Below, one piece after another: positions 6,583 through 13,223 of a stretch of DNA of 19,634 nt. Source of the DNA: Oscillospiraceae bacterium (GTDB lineage: Bacteria > Bacillota > Clostridia > Oscillospirales > Ruminococcaceae); the NCBI GenBank assembly GCA_022792755.1, contig JAAWBP010000110.1, positions 1 through 19,634 on the forward strand. Reading direction: 5' to 3'. Position numbers and translations under genes: made by a program. The notes below the pieces were generated by a model. The model worked only from the letters and a program-made list of their open reading frames with translations, was not told the origin of the DNA and made no database searches. How positions within the stretch are numbered: position 1 is the stretch's first letter; every line of letters starts with the position of its first letter.

Positions 6583-7875
6583 ATGTTTCAGACGATTCGT
6601 AATGCGTTGGCAATTCCTGAAACAAGGAAAAAACTCCTTTACACTCTGTTGATTATCGTGATCTTCAGGGTTGGTTCTGCAATCCCCGTTCCTTTTCTGG
6701 ATCCGAGCGCACTGAAGTCGATGATTGAATCCGGCGGCGATTTCCTGGGCTATCTCGACATCATGACGGGCGGCGCCTTTGCGAGCGCAACCCTGTTCGC
6801 GATGTCGATCACCCCTTATATCAACGCCTCAATCATCATCCAGCTGCTCACTGTGGCTATCCCTCCGCTGGAGCGGATGTCCAAAGAGGGCGAAGAAGGG
6901 CGCAAAAAGCTTGCGAAGATCACCCGCTATACGACGTTTGCCCTGGCCCTTTTACAGGGTGTGGCCTATTACTTCCTCGCACGCAATTCCGGTGCGATCA
7001 GCAGTACCCATATGAACGGCGGAGCAGGATTCTTTGTGGCCGCTGTGATTGTGGTGACCTTTGTTGCCGGTACAGCGGTGATTGTCTGGCTCGGTGAGCG
7101 GATTAACGAAAAAGGGATCGGGAACGGCATCTCCATCATCCTTTTTGCTGGGATCATCTCCCGCGGCCCGTCTATGATCAACACCCTGATCCAGTACTGG
7201 AATATGGGCAACCCGCTTTACTATGTCCTGATTCCTTTGGTCGCGGTTGTTTTTATACTGATCATCGCGTTCATCGTCGTCATGACCAACGCGGAGCGCA
7301 GGATCCCTGTCCAGTACGCAAAGCGTGTCGTCGGGCGGAAGATGTACGGCGGCCAGAATTCCCACATCCCGATCAAGGTCAGCATGAGCGGCGTTATGCC
7401 GATCATCTTCGCAAGTTCCTTTGTCTCGATCCCGGGGACGATTGCGGCGTTCTTCCAGCCGGAAGAGGGCAGCTTCTGGAGAGGGTTTCTGGACATTTTC
7501 AACTACACCAGCATCTGGTACGGCATCATTTATTTCGTGCTGATTATCGGGTTCAACTACTTCTATGTTGCAATCCAGTATAATCCAATCGAAATTGCCA
7601 ATAATCTCCGCAAGAACAGCGGGGCGATCCCGGGCATCCGCCCAGGGAAGCCCACCAGCGACTTCATCTCTAAGGTTCTTTCTAAAATCACCTTTGTCGG
7701 GGCGATCTTCCTTGGGATTATCGCAATCTTCCCGATTGTCTTCACCAATATCAGCGGAATCAATATCGCAATCGGCGGTACGTCAATCTTGATTGTCGTC
7801 GGCGTCGCGCTGGAAACCATGAGGACGCTTGAATCTCAGATCACAATGAGGCATCATAAAGGCTTTTTGGAATAG
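6583..7875 (+). CDS. secY: Protein translocase subunit SecY
   Basis: A 430-residue integral membrane protein forming the channel of the Sec translocon, through which SecA or the ribosome drives secreted and membrane proteins. About ten hydrophobic helices are visible, starting with LLYTLLIIVIFRVGSAIPVP. The family plug/helix 2 segment GGAFASATLFAMSITPYINA and the basic cytoplasmic loop RRIPVQYAKRVVGRK are clear. The ATG at 6583 is preferred over the in-frame ATG at 6571, which is part of the TGGAGGG ribosome binding site. It shares its transcript with rplO upstream and adk downstream, a standard spc arrangement in Gram-positives. Confidence 0.98.
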   Translation: MFQTIRNALAIPETRKKLLYTLLIIVIFRVGSAIPVPFLDPSALKSMIESGGDFLGYLDIMTGGAFASATLFAMSITPYINASIIIQLLTVAIPPLERMSKEGEEGRKKLAKITRYTTFALALLQGVAYYFLARNSGAISSTHMNGGAGFFVAAVIVVTFVAGTAVIVWLGERINEKGIGNGISIILFAGIISRGPSMINTLIQYWNMGNPLYYVLIPLVAVVFILIIAFIVVMTNAERRIPVQYAKRVVGRKMYGGQNSHIPIKVSMSGVMPIIFASSFVSIPGTIAAFFQPEEGSFWRGFLDIFNYTSIWYGIIYFVLIIGFNYFYVAIQYNPIEIANNLRKNSGAIPGIRPGKPTSDFISKVLSKITFVGAIFLGIIAIFPIVFTNISGINIAIGGTSILIVVGVALETMRTLESQITMRHHKGFLE

Positions 7876-7909
7876 CAGAGAGCTGGTATGAGAAATACGA
7901 AGAAAGGAA

Positions 7910-7962
7910 CGATACTGAGCGAAAAAAGAGAATTTCTCTTGTTTGGTGTAAACTCAGTATCG
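7910..7962 (+). other. Nested stem-loop in the secY-adk spacer
   Basis: CGATACTGAG (7910-7919) and CTCAGTATCG (7953-7962) are perfect 10-base inverted repeats enclosing 33 bases. Inside them AAGAGA (7926-7931) and TCTCTT (7935-7940) form a second 6-base-pair hairpin. The right arm ends one base before GGGGTGAT, the ribosome binding site of adk. There is no T-run on the plus strand after the outer stem, so a plain terminator is unlikely. A regulatory or processing role is inferred only from geometry. Confidence 0.6.
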
Positions 7963-7975
7963 CGGGGTGATCGAT

Positions 7976-8608
7976 ATGAATCTGATTTTTTTAGGAGCGC
8001 CGGGCGCCGGCAAGGGAACCCAGGCTGAGGTTGTTTCCGAACACCTTGGGATCCCCACTATTTCGACCGGTAACATCATTCGTGAAGCGCTGAAAAATGG
8101 GACGGAGACTGGGTTAAAGGCCAAATCCTATGTGGATGCGGGCCAGCTCGTCCCGGATGAAGTGGTGATCGCCATCATCAAGGAGCGGCTGGTGCAGCAG
8201 GACTGTGCCGGCGGGTTTATCCTGGACGGCTTCCCGCGGACAGTTCCCCAGGCGGAGGCGCTCGACCAGATGGGAATCCGGATTGACCGGGTAATTGACA
8301 TTGAAGTGGCGGATGAAACAATTATGGCGAGGCTGTCAGGCCGCCGGGTCTGTGAAGGTTGCGGCGCGTCCTACCACCTTGAATACAAGCCGAGCAAAGC
8401 GGAAGGCGTCTGCGACAAGTGCGGCGGTAAGACCGTTCAGCGCAAGGACGACCATCCCGACACCGTCAAAGACCGTCTCCGTGTCTATCATGAGCAGACC
8501 GAGCCTTTGAAGGAGTATTACCGGAAGACCGGGAAGCTCGCAGTGGTAGAAGGCCAGGAGGAAGTCAAGGATACGACCGCCCTCACCCTTAAAGCTGTGG
8601 AGGCTTGA
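7976..8608 (+). CDS. adk: Adenylate kinase, zinc-type LID
   Basis: Cytoplasmic enzyme of 210 residues interconverting ATP + AMP and 2 ADP. The P-loop GAPGAGKGT is at residues 7-15, the nucleotide-binding LDGFPRT at 83-89 and DDHPDTVKDRL near 158-168. The LID carries four cysteines (126, 129, 146, 149; CEGC and CDKC), the structural-zinc LID of Gram-positive long adenylate kinases. ATG 7976 is preferred over the in-frame GTG 7967, which belongs to the GGGGTGAT binding site. Its stop is one base before the map start, indicating coupled translation. Confidence 0.98.
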   Translation: MNLIFLGAPGAGKGTQAEVVSEHLGIPTISTGNIIREALKNGTETGLKAKSYVDAGQLVPDEVVIAIIKERLVQQDCAGGFILDGFPRTVPQAEALDQMGIRIDRVIDIEVADETIMARLSGRRVCEGCGASYHLEYKPSKAEGVCDKCGGKTVQRKDDHPDTVKDRLRVYHEQTEPLKEYYRKTGKLAVVEGQEEVKDTTALTLKAVEA

Positions 8609-8609
8609 G

Positions 8610-9359
8610 ATGATTTCTCTGAAAACGGCCCGTGAGCTGGAACAGATGCGCAAAGCCTGCATCATTTCCGCGCAGGCGTTAAAGCTTGCCGGGGAGCAGG
8701 TCAAAGCTGGGATGAGCACCTACGAGCTGGACACCATCATCCGGGAGTTCATCGAATCGAAAGGGGCGAAGGCATCCTTCCTCGGGTACGGCGGTTTTTC
8801 CGGCAGTGCCTGTATCTCGATCAACGATGAGGTCATCCACGGGATCCCCAGCAAAAAGAAGATCATCCAGCCGGGCGATCTCGTCAAGGTGGATGTAGGC
8901 GCTTTTATCGGCGGATATCATGGCGACAATGCGGCGACCTTTGCCGTGGGCGAGGTGTCGCCCGAGGCAAAAAGGTTGATGGACGTTACCGAACAGAGCC
9001 TTTATGAAGGAATTAAGATGGCGCGGGTGGGCAACCGGATTGGGGATGTCTCCCACGCGGTCGAAGAATATGTCACAAGCAGGGGATATGCGGTGGTCAA
9101 ACAGTTTGTCGGCCACGGCGTGGGGCGCAAGCTGCACGAGTCCCCGGAGGTTCCGAACTACGGCGCACCCGGAAGGGGCGTGCGTCTCGCAGCGGGAATG
9201 ACGCTGGCGATCGAGCCGATGATCAACATCAAAGGCGAGGGCGTGAACGTGCTTGCAGATGGCTGGACGGTTAAAACGGCCTCAGGCAGTCTTTCGGCAC
9301 ATTTTGAACATACCATAGCCATTACAGGCGACGGTCCGGTCATCCTGACCCGGGCGTGA
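8610..9359 (+). CDS. map: Methionine aminopeptidase, type I
   Basis: A 249-residue type I enzyme that removes the initiator methionine from new proteins. The metal and catalytic residues of the family are in place: H78 (EVIHGIP), D95 (VKVDVGA), D106 (YHGDNAATF), H169 (VGHGVG), H176 (LHESPEVPNYG), E202 (AIEPM) and E233 (AHFEHTIAI). DNAATF replaces the commoner DSARTF, a mild variation. No extra N-terminal zinc finger or SH3-binding extension is present. It follows adk with one base between them and precedes a small KOW-domain gene. Confidence 0.98.
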   Translation: MISLKTARELEQMRKACIISAQALKLAGEQVKAGMSTYELDTIIREFIESKGAKASFLGYGGFSGSACISINDEVIHGIPSKKKIIQPGDLVKVDVGAFIGGYHGDNAATFAVGEVSPEAKRLMDVTEQSLYEGIKMARVGNRIGDVSHAVEEYVTSRGYAVVKQFVGHGVGRKLHESPEVPNYGAPGRGVRLAAGMTLAIEPMINIKGEGVNVLADGWTVKTASGSLSAHFEHTIAITGDGPVILTRA

Positions 9360-9369
9360 GGTGGTTTTA

Positions 9370-9633
9370 ATGCAGCTGACGGAAGGCTCGGTGGTAAGAT
9401 CCACAGCAGGCCATGATAAAGGGTCCTTCTGCGTGGTGGTCGGTTTCCGAGGCGGCTGGCCGCTGGTTGCGGACGGCAGGGAGCGGAAGCTGGAACACCC
9501 AAAGCGGAAGAATCCAAAGCATTTGGCTGGTACCAGAGAGAGATTGAACCTGAATGAAATCCACGGCAACACAATGCTGAGGCGGAAGCTGTGGCCCTTT
9601 CAATATGGGGGACAGCCGCCGGTTTTTGAATGA
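9370..9633 (+). CDS. Small KOW-domain RNA-binding protein (ribosomal L14e-like family)
   Basis: An 87-residue basic protein of the L14e/KOW-type family found between map and infA in many Clostridia. The N-terminal part (SVVRSTAGHDKGSFCVVVGF) is a KOW-type SH3-like fold with the typical GHDKG-like turn. The C-terminal half is rich in Lys/Arg and ends FQYGGQPPVFE. ATG 9370 is chosen over GTG 9361 because GAGGTGG lies at 9358-9364. The family is related to eukaryotic/archaeal L14e-type proteins and is thought to bind RNA; its exact bacterial role is not established to my knowledge. Its end is 13 bases before the infA start. Confidence 0.85.
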   Translation: MQLTEGSVVRSTAGHDKGSFCVVVGFRGGWPLVADGRERKLEHPKRKNPKHLAGTRERLNLNEIHGNTMLRRKLWPFQYGGQPPVFE

Positions 9634-9646
9634 GGGAGGTATTTGC

Positions 9647-9865
9647 TTGGCAAAAGACGATGTAATCGAAATCGAGGGCGTCGTTGTAGAGGCTCTTCCG
9701 AACGCGATGTTTCAGGTGGAGCTGGCCAACGGCCATAAAATTTTAGCGCATATTTCGGGCAAGCTGCGGATGAATTTTATCCGCATCCTGCCGGGCGACA
9801 AGGTAACTGTTGAGATGTCGCCGTATGATCTGTCAAAGGGACGCATTACCTGGCGTTCAAAGTAA
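9647..9865 (+). CDS. infA: Translation initiation factor IF-1
   Basis: IF-1 of 72 residues, the universal length, starting at a TTG with GGGAGGT at 9634-9640. Earlier in-frame starts would lie inside the previous gene. The OB-fold is complete: MAKDDVIEIEGVVVEALPNA, the FQVELANGHKILAHISGKLR strand pair and VEMSPYDLSKGRITWR near the end. IF-1 occupies the A site of the 30S subunit and assists IF-2 and IF-3. It sits between the KOW gene and rpmJ, the usual Gram-positive order. Confidence 0.98.
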   Translation: MAKDDVIEIEGVVVEALPNAMFQVELANGHKILAHISGKLRMNFIRILPGDKVTVEMSPYDLSKGRITWRSK

Positions 9866-9875
9866 AAAATCGATC

Positions 9876-9901
9876 CCCGTTTCCGCTTTTTGGGCGGCGG
9901 G
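9876..9901 (+). other. Stem-loop in the infA-rpmJ spacer
   Basis: CCCG (9876-9879) and CCGC (9883-9886), separated by TTT, pair with GCGG (9894-9897) and CGGG (9898-9901). This gives 8 G-C rich pairs with a three-base bulge and a 7-base loop. The T-run lies in the loop, not after the stem, so it is not a terminator. It ends 18 bases before the AAAGGAGG binding site of rpmJ. Confidence 0.4.
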
Positions 9902-9932
9902 CGCTTAAAAGCCTTTAAAGGAGGTATTTCAA

Positions 9933-10046
9933 GTGAAAGTAAGACCTTCGGTTAAACCCATCTGCGAAAAGTGCAAGATTATCAAACGCAAAGGCCGCAT
10001 CATGGTAATCTGCCAGAACCCGAAGCACAAACAGCGTCAGGGTTAA
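9933..10046 (+). CDS. rpmJ: 50S ribosomal protein L36, zinc-binding form
   Basis: A 37-residue L36 with a GTG start preceded by AAAGGAGG. It begins MKVRPSVKPICEKCKIIKRK and ends NPKHKQRQG. The zinc ligands C11, C14, C27 and H32 are all present, so this is the zinc-binding (C+) form; the zinc-independent paralog is not in the window. L36 is the smallest 50S protein and helps order helices of 23S rRNA domains II, V and VI. It is followed by a 121-base gap before rpsM. Confidence 0.97.
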   Translation: MKVRPSVKPICEKCKIIKRKGRIMVICQNPKHKQRQG

Positions 10047-10087
10047 GTTTATTTCGTTGGACCAAAAAGTTCAAATAAATTCAAGAG

Positions 10088-10142
10088 GACGAAAATAGGT
10101 TCCTGTAAACCTGTAATAGACAGGGAGGGAAGGACTTTCGTC
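10088..10142 (+). other. Alternative stem-loops upstream of rpsM
   Basis: GACGAAA (10088-10094) and TTTCGTC (10136-10142) are perfect 7-base inverted repeats. Inside, AGGTT (10097-10101) can pair with AACCT (10108-10112), while the repeated CCTGT at 10102-10106 or 10110-10114 can each pair with ACAGG (10120-10124). The inner pairings compete for the same bases. The rpsM ribosome binding site GGAGGTG follows at about 10150. In E. coli the rpsM leader is where S4 represses the alpha operon; equivalence here is not shown. Confidence 0.4.
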
Positions 10143-10167
10143 AAGCACTGGAGGTGCAAGGTAAAAA

Positions 10168-10536
10168 ATGGCTCGTATAGCTGGAGTTGACCTGCCGAGA
10201 GATAAGAGAATCGAAGTCGGTATCACTTACATCTACGGCATCGGTAATGCAACCGCAAAGAAAATCCTCGAAGCGACCGGAGTCAATCCCGACACCAGAG
10301 TCCGGGATCTGACCGAAGCGGACGAGGCTGCGCTGCGCGATTACATCGACAAAAACCTTGACGTAGAGGGCGACCTTCGCAGAAATGTCGCGCTGAACAT
10401 CAAGAGATTGATCGAGATCGGCTGCTACCGCGGCGTCCGCCACAGAAAAGGCCTGCCGGTCCGCGGACAGAGGACCAAAACCAATGCCCGTACCCGTAAA
10501 GGCCCGGTAAAGACCGTAGCGAACAAGAAGAAATAA
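10168..10536 (+). CDS. rpsM: 30S ribosomal protein S13
   Basis: A 122-residue S13, first gene of the alpha-type segment. It starts MARIAGVDLPRDKRIEVGIT, with the helix-two-turn-helix GIGNATAKKILEATGVNP. The C-terminal tail has RGVRHRKGLPVRGQRTKTNA and ends Lys-rich; in known ribosomes this tail reaches P-site tRNA. S13 also forms the S19 pair and the L5 bridge. GGAGGTG and a nearer AAGGTAA both lie upstream of the ATG. The 121-base gap before it is the second longest in the ribosomal run. Confidence 0.98.
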   Translation: MARIAGVDLPRDKRIEVGITYIYGIGNATAKKILEATGVNPDTRVRDLTEADEAALRDYIDKNLDVEGDLRRNVALNIKRLIEIGCYRGVRHRKGLPVRGQRTKTNARTRKGPVKTVANKKK

Positions 10537-10555
10537 CAGGAAAGGATAGGAACAC

Positions 10556-10957
10556 ATGGCTGTTAAGAATGCTAAGAAAACCACGATTCGCAGACGTCGT
10601 GAACGCAAGAATATTGAGCGTGGCGCCGTTCATATCCAGTCCACTTTCAATAACACTATGGTAACGATTACCGATACACAGGGAAATGCGATTTCCTGGG
10701 CTTCCGCCGGCGGCCTCGGCTTCCGCGGCTCCAGAAAATCCACCCCGTTTGCCGCGCAGACCGCTGCCGAGACCGCTGCGAAAGCTGCGATGGAGCACGG
10801 GCTCAAAACCGTTGAGGTTTTTGTAAAAGGCCCCGGTTCCGGACGTGAGGCCGCAATCAGAGCGCTGCAGTCCGCAGGGCTTGAGGTGACGATGATCAAA
10901 GACGTCACCCCGATCCCGCACAACGGCTGCCGTCCGCCGAAAAGAAGACGTGTATAA
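10556..10957 (+). CDS. rpsK: 30S ribosomal protein S11
   Basis: A 133-residue S11. After a basic N-terminal extension (KKTTIRRRRERKNIERG) it contains the conserved HIQSTFNNTMVTITDTQGNA, the SWASAGGLGFRGSRKSTPFA segment and the C-terminal DVTPIPHNGCRPPKRRRV. S11 forms the 30S platform with S18 and S21 beside the mRNA exit and the 3' end of 16S rRNA. It follows rpsM by 19 bases. Confidence 0.98.
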   Translation: MAVKNAKKTTIRRRRERKNIERGAVHIQSTFNNTMVTITDTQGNAISWASAGGLGFRGSRKSTPFAAQTAAETAAKAAMEHGLKTVEVFVKGPGSGREAAIRALQSAGLEVTMIKDVTPIPHNGCRPPKRRRV

Positions 10958-10982
10958 GAGTGCAAATTTGGAGGTGTAACGA

Positions 10983-11609
10983 ATGGCAAGATATACCGGT
11001 GCGGTTTGCAGAATGTGCCGTCGTGAAGGGCAGAAGCTGTTCTTAAAGGGCGAACGGTGCTATTCTGATAAATGTGCAATCGCCAGAAGGGGTTATGCCC
11101 CTGGCCAGCACGGTCAAAGCCGCAAAAAAGTATCTGAATATGGAATTCAGCTGAGAGCGAAACAGAAAACCAGACGTTATTACGGCGTTCTGGAGGGACA
11201 GTTCGCAAAATATTTCGACATGGCAGAGCGCAAAGCCGGCATGACCGGCGAAAACCTCTTGAGAATCCTTGAATCCCGCCTGGACAACGTCGTTTACCGC
11301 CTTGGTTTCGCGACTTCCAGAGCGGAAGCCAGACAGCTGGTTGTCCACAACCACTATCTGGTCAACGGCAAGAAGGTCAACATCCCTTCCTACCTGGTCA
11401 AAGAGGGCGATGAGGTCACCATCTGTGAAAAGAGCCGTTCGAGCGACAAGATGAAGGCGGTTCTGGAGAGCACCGGCGCGCGCCCGATCCCGATGTGGCT
11501 TGAGCTGAACAAAGAAACCCTCAACGCAAAGGTAACCCGGATGCCGAACCGCGAGGATATCGACCTTGACGTTGAAGAACATCTCATTGTCGAGCTGTAT
11601 TCCAAATAA
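10983..11609 (+). CDS. rpsD: 30S ribosomal protein S4, zinc-type N-terminus
   Basis: A 208-residue S4. The N-terminus MARYTGAVCRMCRREG carries C9, C12, C26 and C31, a zinc-site pattern retained by many Gram-positive S4 proteins. An S4 RNA-binding domain is visible at RLDNVVYRLGFATSRAEARQ and VVHNHYLVNGKKVNIPSY (about residues 98-140). S4 is a primary 16S rRNA binder, sits at the mRNA entry channel and controls accuracy. In B. subtilis S4 represses its own mRNA; in E. coli the whole alpha operon. Here it is in the alpha cluster between rpsK and rpoA. A long structured spacer begins right after its stop. Confidence 0.98.
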   Translation: MARYTGAVCRMCRREGQKLFLKGERCYSDKCAIARRGYAPGQHGQSRKKVSEYGIQLRAKQKTRRYYGVLEGQFAKYFDMAERKAGMTGENLLRILESRLDNVVYRLGFATSRAEARQLVVHNHYLVNGKKVNIPSYLVKEGDEVTICEKSRSSDKMKAVLESTGARPIPMWLELNKETLNAKVTRMPNREDIDLDVEEHLIVELYSK

Positions 11610-11623
11610 TCGCAGATTGTTGT

Positions 11624-11678
11624 TTCATGTGCAGGATAAGCGTAAATTCCTGCGGGTGTTTACGCTCTGCAGCATGAA
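11624..11678 (+). other. Long interrupted hairpin in the rpsD-rpoA spacer
   Basis: Three stem blocks stack: TTCATG (11624-11629) with CATGAA (11673-11678), GCAG (11631-11634) with CTGC (11667-11670), and AGCGTAAA (11639-11646) with TTTACGCT (11659-11666). That is 18 Watson-Crick pairs, with short internal bulges and a 12-base loop. It lies 15 bases after the rpsD stop and is not followed by T's, so it is not an intrinsic terminator. An RNase III-type processing site or a protein-binding regulatory RNA is possible. Confidence 0.65.
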
Positions 11679-11693
11679 CCGGATGGCTGTAAA

Positions 11694-11707
11694 ACCGGTT
11701 CGCCGGT
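11694..11707 (+). other. UUCG-capped hairpin upstream of rpoA
   Basis: ACCGG (11694-11698), TTCG (11699-11702) and CCGGT (11703-11707) form a five-pair stem closed by a UUCG tetraloop, an exceptionally stable RNA fold. The left arm can alternatively pair upstream: AACCGG at 11677-11682 matches CCGGTT at 11695-11700. The two are mutually exclusive, and the upstream arm also overlaps the last bases of the long hairpin. The rpoA binding site AGGAGGG is 41 bases further on. Confidence 0.55.
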
Positions 11708-11760
11708 CGAAACATTTTAGCTCATCGTATTTGTTGGGCATGCAAACAGGAGGGTTATAA

Positions 11761-12711
11761 ATGATTGAAATCGAAAAGCCAAGAATTGAGACGGCAGAAA
11801 TTAAATCCGACGGAACTTACGGCAGATTTATTCTCGAGCCACTCGAGCGCGGCTACGGCACAACGCTGGGCAACAGCCTCAGGCGCGTGCTGCTCTCCTC
11901 GCTACCTGGTGTTGCCGTTACGTCGATCAAGATCGACGGCGTGCAGCATGAGTTTTCAACCATCCCTGGCGTGAAGGAAGACGTCACTGAGATTGTTCTG
12001 AATATTAAAGGGCTGATTGCGAAAGTCCACGGAGAAGCGCCGAAGACCATCTATGTCGAAGCAGAGGGCGAAGGCGAAATCACCGCAGGAGACATCAAGG
12101 CGGACAGCGAGGTCGAAATCCTCGACCCCGGGATGCACATTGCGACCTTGTCGCAGGGTGCAAAGCTGTATATGGAGATTGTGATCGACCGCGGAAGAGG
12201 GTACGTCCCCTCCGAGCGGAACAAGCAGAATCTTCAGTCCTCGATCGGCGTCATCCCGGTGGACAGTATTTATACGCCGGTGCTCAAGGTCAATTACACC
12301 GTGGAAAATACGCGTGTCGGCCAGATTACCGACTATGACAAACTGACTCTGGAAATTTGGACCGACGGGACGATTTCCGCAAAAGAGGCGGTTTCTCTGG
12401 GCGCCAAGGTTCTCAACGAGCATCTGAATCTATTTATAGATTTGTCTGAAGAAGGATACGCCGCCGAAATTATGGTGGAAAAGGATGACAAGGGCAAAGA
12501 AAAAGTCCTTGAGATGACCATTGAGGAGCTTGACCTGTCTGTGCGTTCATTCAACTGCTTGAAGCGCGCGGGCATCAATACGGTTGAAGATTTGATTAAT
12601 AAATCCGAGGATGACATGATGAAGGTCAGAAACCTCGGCAGAAAGTCGCTGGAAGAAGTGGTGGAGAAGCTCAAAAACCTGGGCTTTAACCTCAACAGCG
12701 GCGAAGAATAA
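11761..12711 (+). CDS. rpoA: DNA-directed RNA polymerase subunit alpha
   Basis: A 316-residue alpha subunit. The N-terminal domain (about 1-230) drives dimerisation and polymerase assembly and shows RFILEPLERGYGTTLGNSLR, VLLSSLPGVAVTSIKIDGV and GRGYVPSERNK. The C-terminal domain (about 245-316), ELDLSVRSFNCLKRAGINTV through VRNLGRKSLEEVVEKL, binds UP-element DNA and activators. The usual helix-hairpin-helix features are present. AGGAGGG precedes the ATG. It is co-transcribed with ribosomal genes, as in nearly all bacteria, but sits after the longest spacer of the run. Confidence 0.98.
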   Translation: MIEIEKPRIETAEIKSDGTYGRFILEPLERGYGTTLGNSLRRVLLSSLPGVAVTSIKIDGVQHEFSTIPGVKEDVTEIVLNIKGLIAKVHGEAPKTIYVEAEGEGEITAGDIKADSEVEILDPGMHIATLSQGAKLYMEIVIDRGRGYVPSERNKQNLQSSIGVIPVDSIYTPVLKVNYTVENTRVGQITDYDKLTLEIWTDGTISAKEAVSLGAKVLNEHLNLFIDLSEEGYAAEIMVEKDDKGKEKVLEMTIEELDLSVRSFNCLKRAGINTVEDLINKSEDDMMKVRNLGRKSLEEVVEKLKNLGFNLNSGEE

Positions 12712-12713
12712 TA

Positions 12714-12735
12714 CCGGGCCTTTCCGGAAAGCCGG
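12714..12735 (+). other. Stem-loop in the rpoA-rplQ spacer
   Basis: CCGG (12714-12717) pairs with CCGG (12732-12735), and CTTT (12720-12723) with AAAG (12728-12731), around a CCGG loop. The inner 12 bases are a perfect palindrome. No T-run follows. It lies immediately after the rpoA stop and upstream of the rplQ binding site. Confidence 0.4.
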
Positions 12736-12764
12736 AGAGGTTATGGAGTTAGGAGTGAATTCAA

Positions 12765-13106
12765 ATGGCAGGAAGCAGAAAGCTAGGCAGAGCCACCGAC
12801 CACAGAAAGGCGATGCTCAGAGCAATGGTCACTTACTTGCTTGAGAACGGCAGGATTGAGACGACCGTAACGCGTGCCAAAGAGGTTCGCGCAATGGCTG
12901 AAAAGATGATCACCATTGGCAAAGACAGTTCCCTTCACAATAAACGCCAGGTTTTCTCTTATATCACAAAAGAGTCTGTCGCCAAAAAGGTTCTGGATGA
13001 AATTTCTCCGAAATACGCAGACAGAAACGGCGGCTACACCCGAATTGTCAAGATCGGCCCCCGCCGCGGGGATGCCGCTGAAATGGCGATTATCGAACTG
13101 ATCTAA
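12765..13106 (+). CDS. rplQ: 50S ribosomal protein L17
   Basis: A 113-residue L17. It begins MAGSRKLGRATDHRKAMLRA, followed by the TYLLENGRIETTVTRAKEVR segment and the GGYTRIVKIGPRRGDAAEMA ending. L17 sits near the tunnel exit of the 50S subunit. TTAGGAGTG lies upstream of the ATG. It is the last gene of the ribosomal run and is followed ten bases later by the terminator stem at 13116-13149. In many Firmicutes the next genes are the ecfA1/ecfA2/ecfT transporter genes and truA; none is present here. Confidence 0.98.
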   Translation: MAGSRKLGRATDHRKAMLRAMVTYLLENGRIETTVTRAKEVRAMAEKMITIGKDSSLHNKRQVFSYITKESVAKKVLDEISPKYADRNGGYTRIVKIGPRRGDAAEMAIIELI

Positions 13107-13115
13107 CGGAATTGG

Positions 13116-13149
13116 AAAAAGGGCACGGTAAAAATACCGTGCCCTTTTT
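13116..13149. terminator. Bidirectional intrinsic terminator after rplQ
   Basis: GGGCACGGTA (13121-13130) and TACCGTGCCC (13135-13144) form a perfect 10-base-pair stem with an AAAA loop. It is followed on the plus strand by TTTTT (13145-13149) and preceded by AAAAA (13116-13120), giving a T-tract on the minus strand too. It ends the S10-spc-alpha transcript and can also stop read-through from the convergent reductase gene. Confidence 0.95.
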
Positions 13150-13168
13150 GTTATGATTCCTTAAAAGA

Positions 13169-13197
13169 TTGATACTGGCAAAAATGCATAATATACA
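13169..13197 (+). promoter_or_regulatory. Promoter-like pair in the AT-rich convergent gap
   Basis: TTGATA (13169-13174) and TATACA (13192-13197) are separated by 17 bases on the plus strand, close to sigma-A consensus; TATAAT at 13203-13208 is a second possible -10. No plus-strand gene follows. A transcript would start near 13204 and meet the stem-loop and TTTT at 13224-13261 after roughly 55-60 bases. AT-rich intergenic DNA often produces such matches by chance, so this is tentative. Confidence 0.35.
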
Positions 13198-13223
13198 TTA
13201 AGTATAATTTTCCAAAAACAACT

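Noticed and set aside
10047..10167. Internal promoter before rpsM
   Set aside because: TTGGAC and TGTAAT-like boxes are present, but none are at 16-18 base spacing.
11566..11760. A 64-codon plus-strand frame spanning the rpsD-rpoA gap
   Set aside because: It begins inside rpsD without a binding site and its bases are explained by the paired hairpins; no protein-like features were seen.
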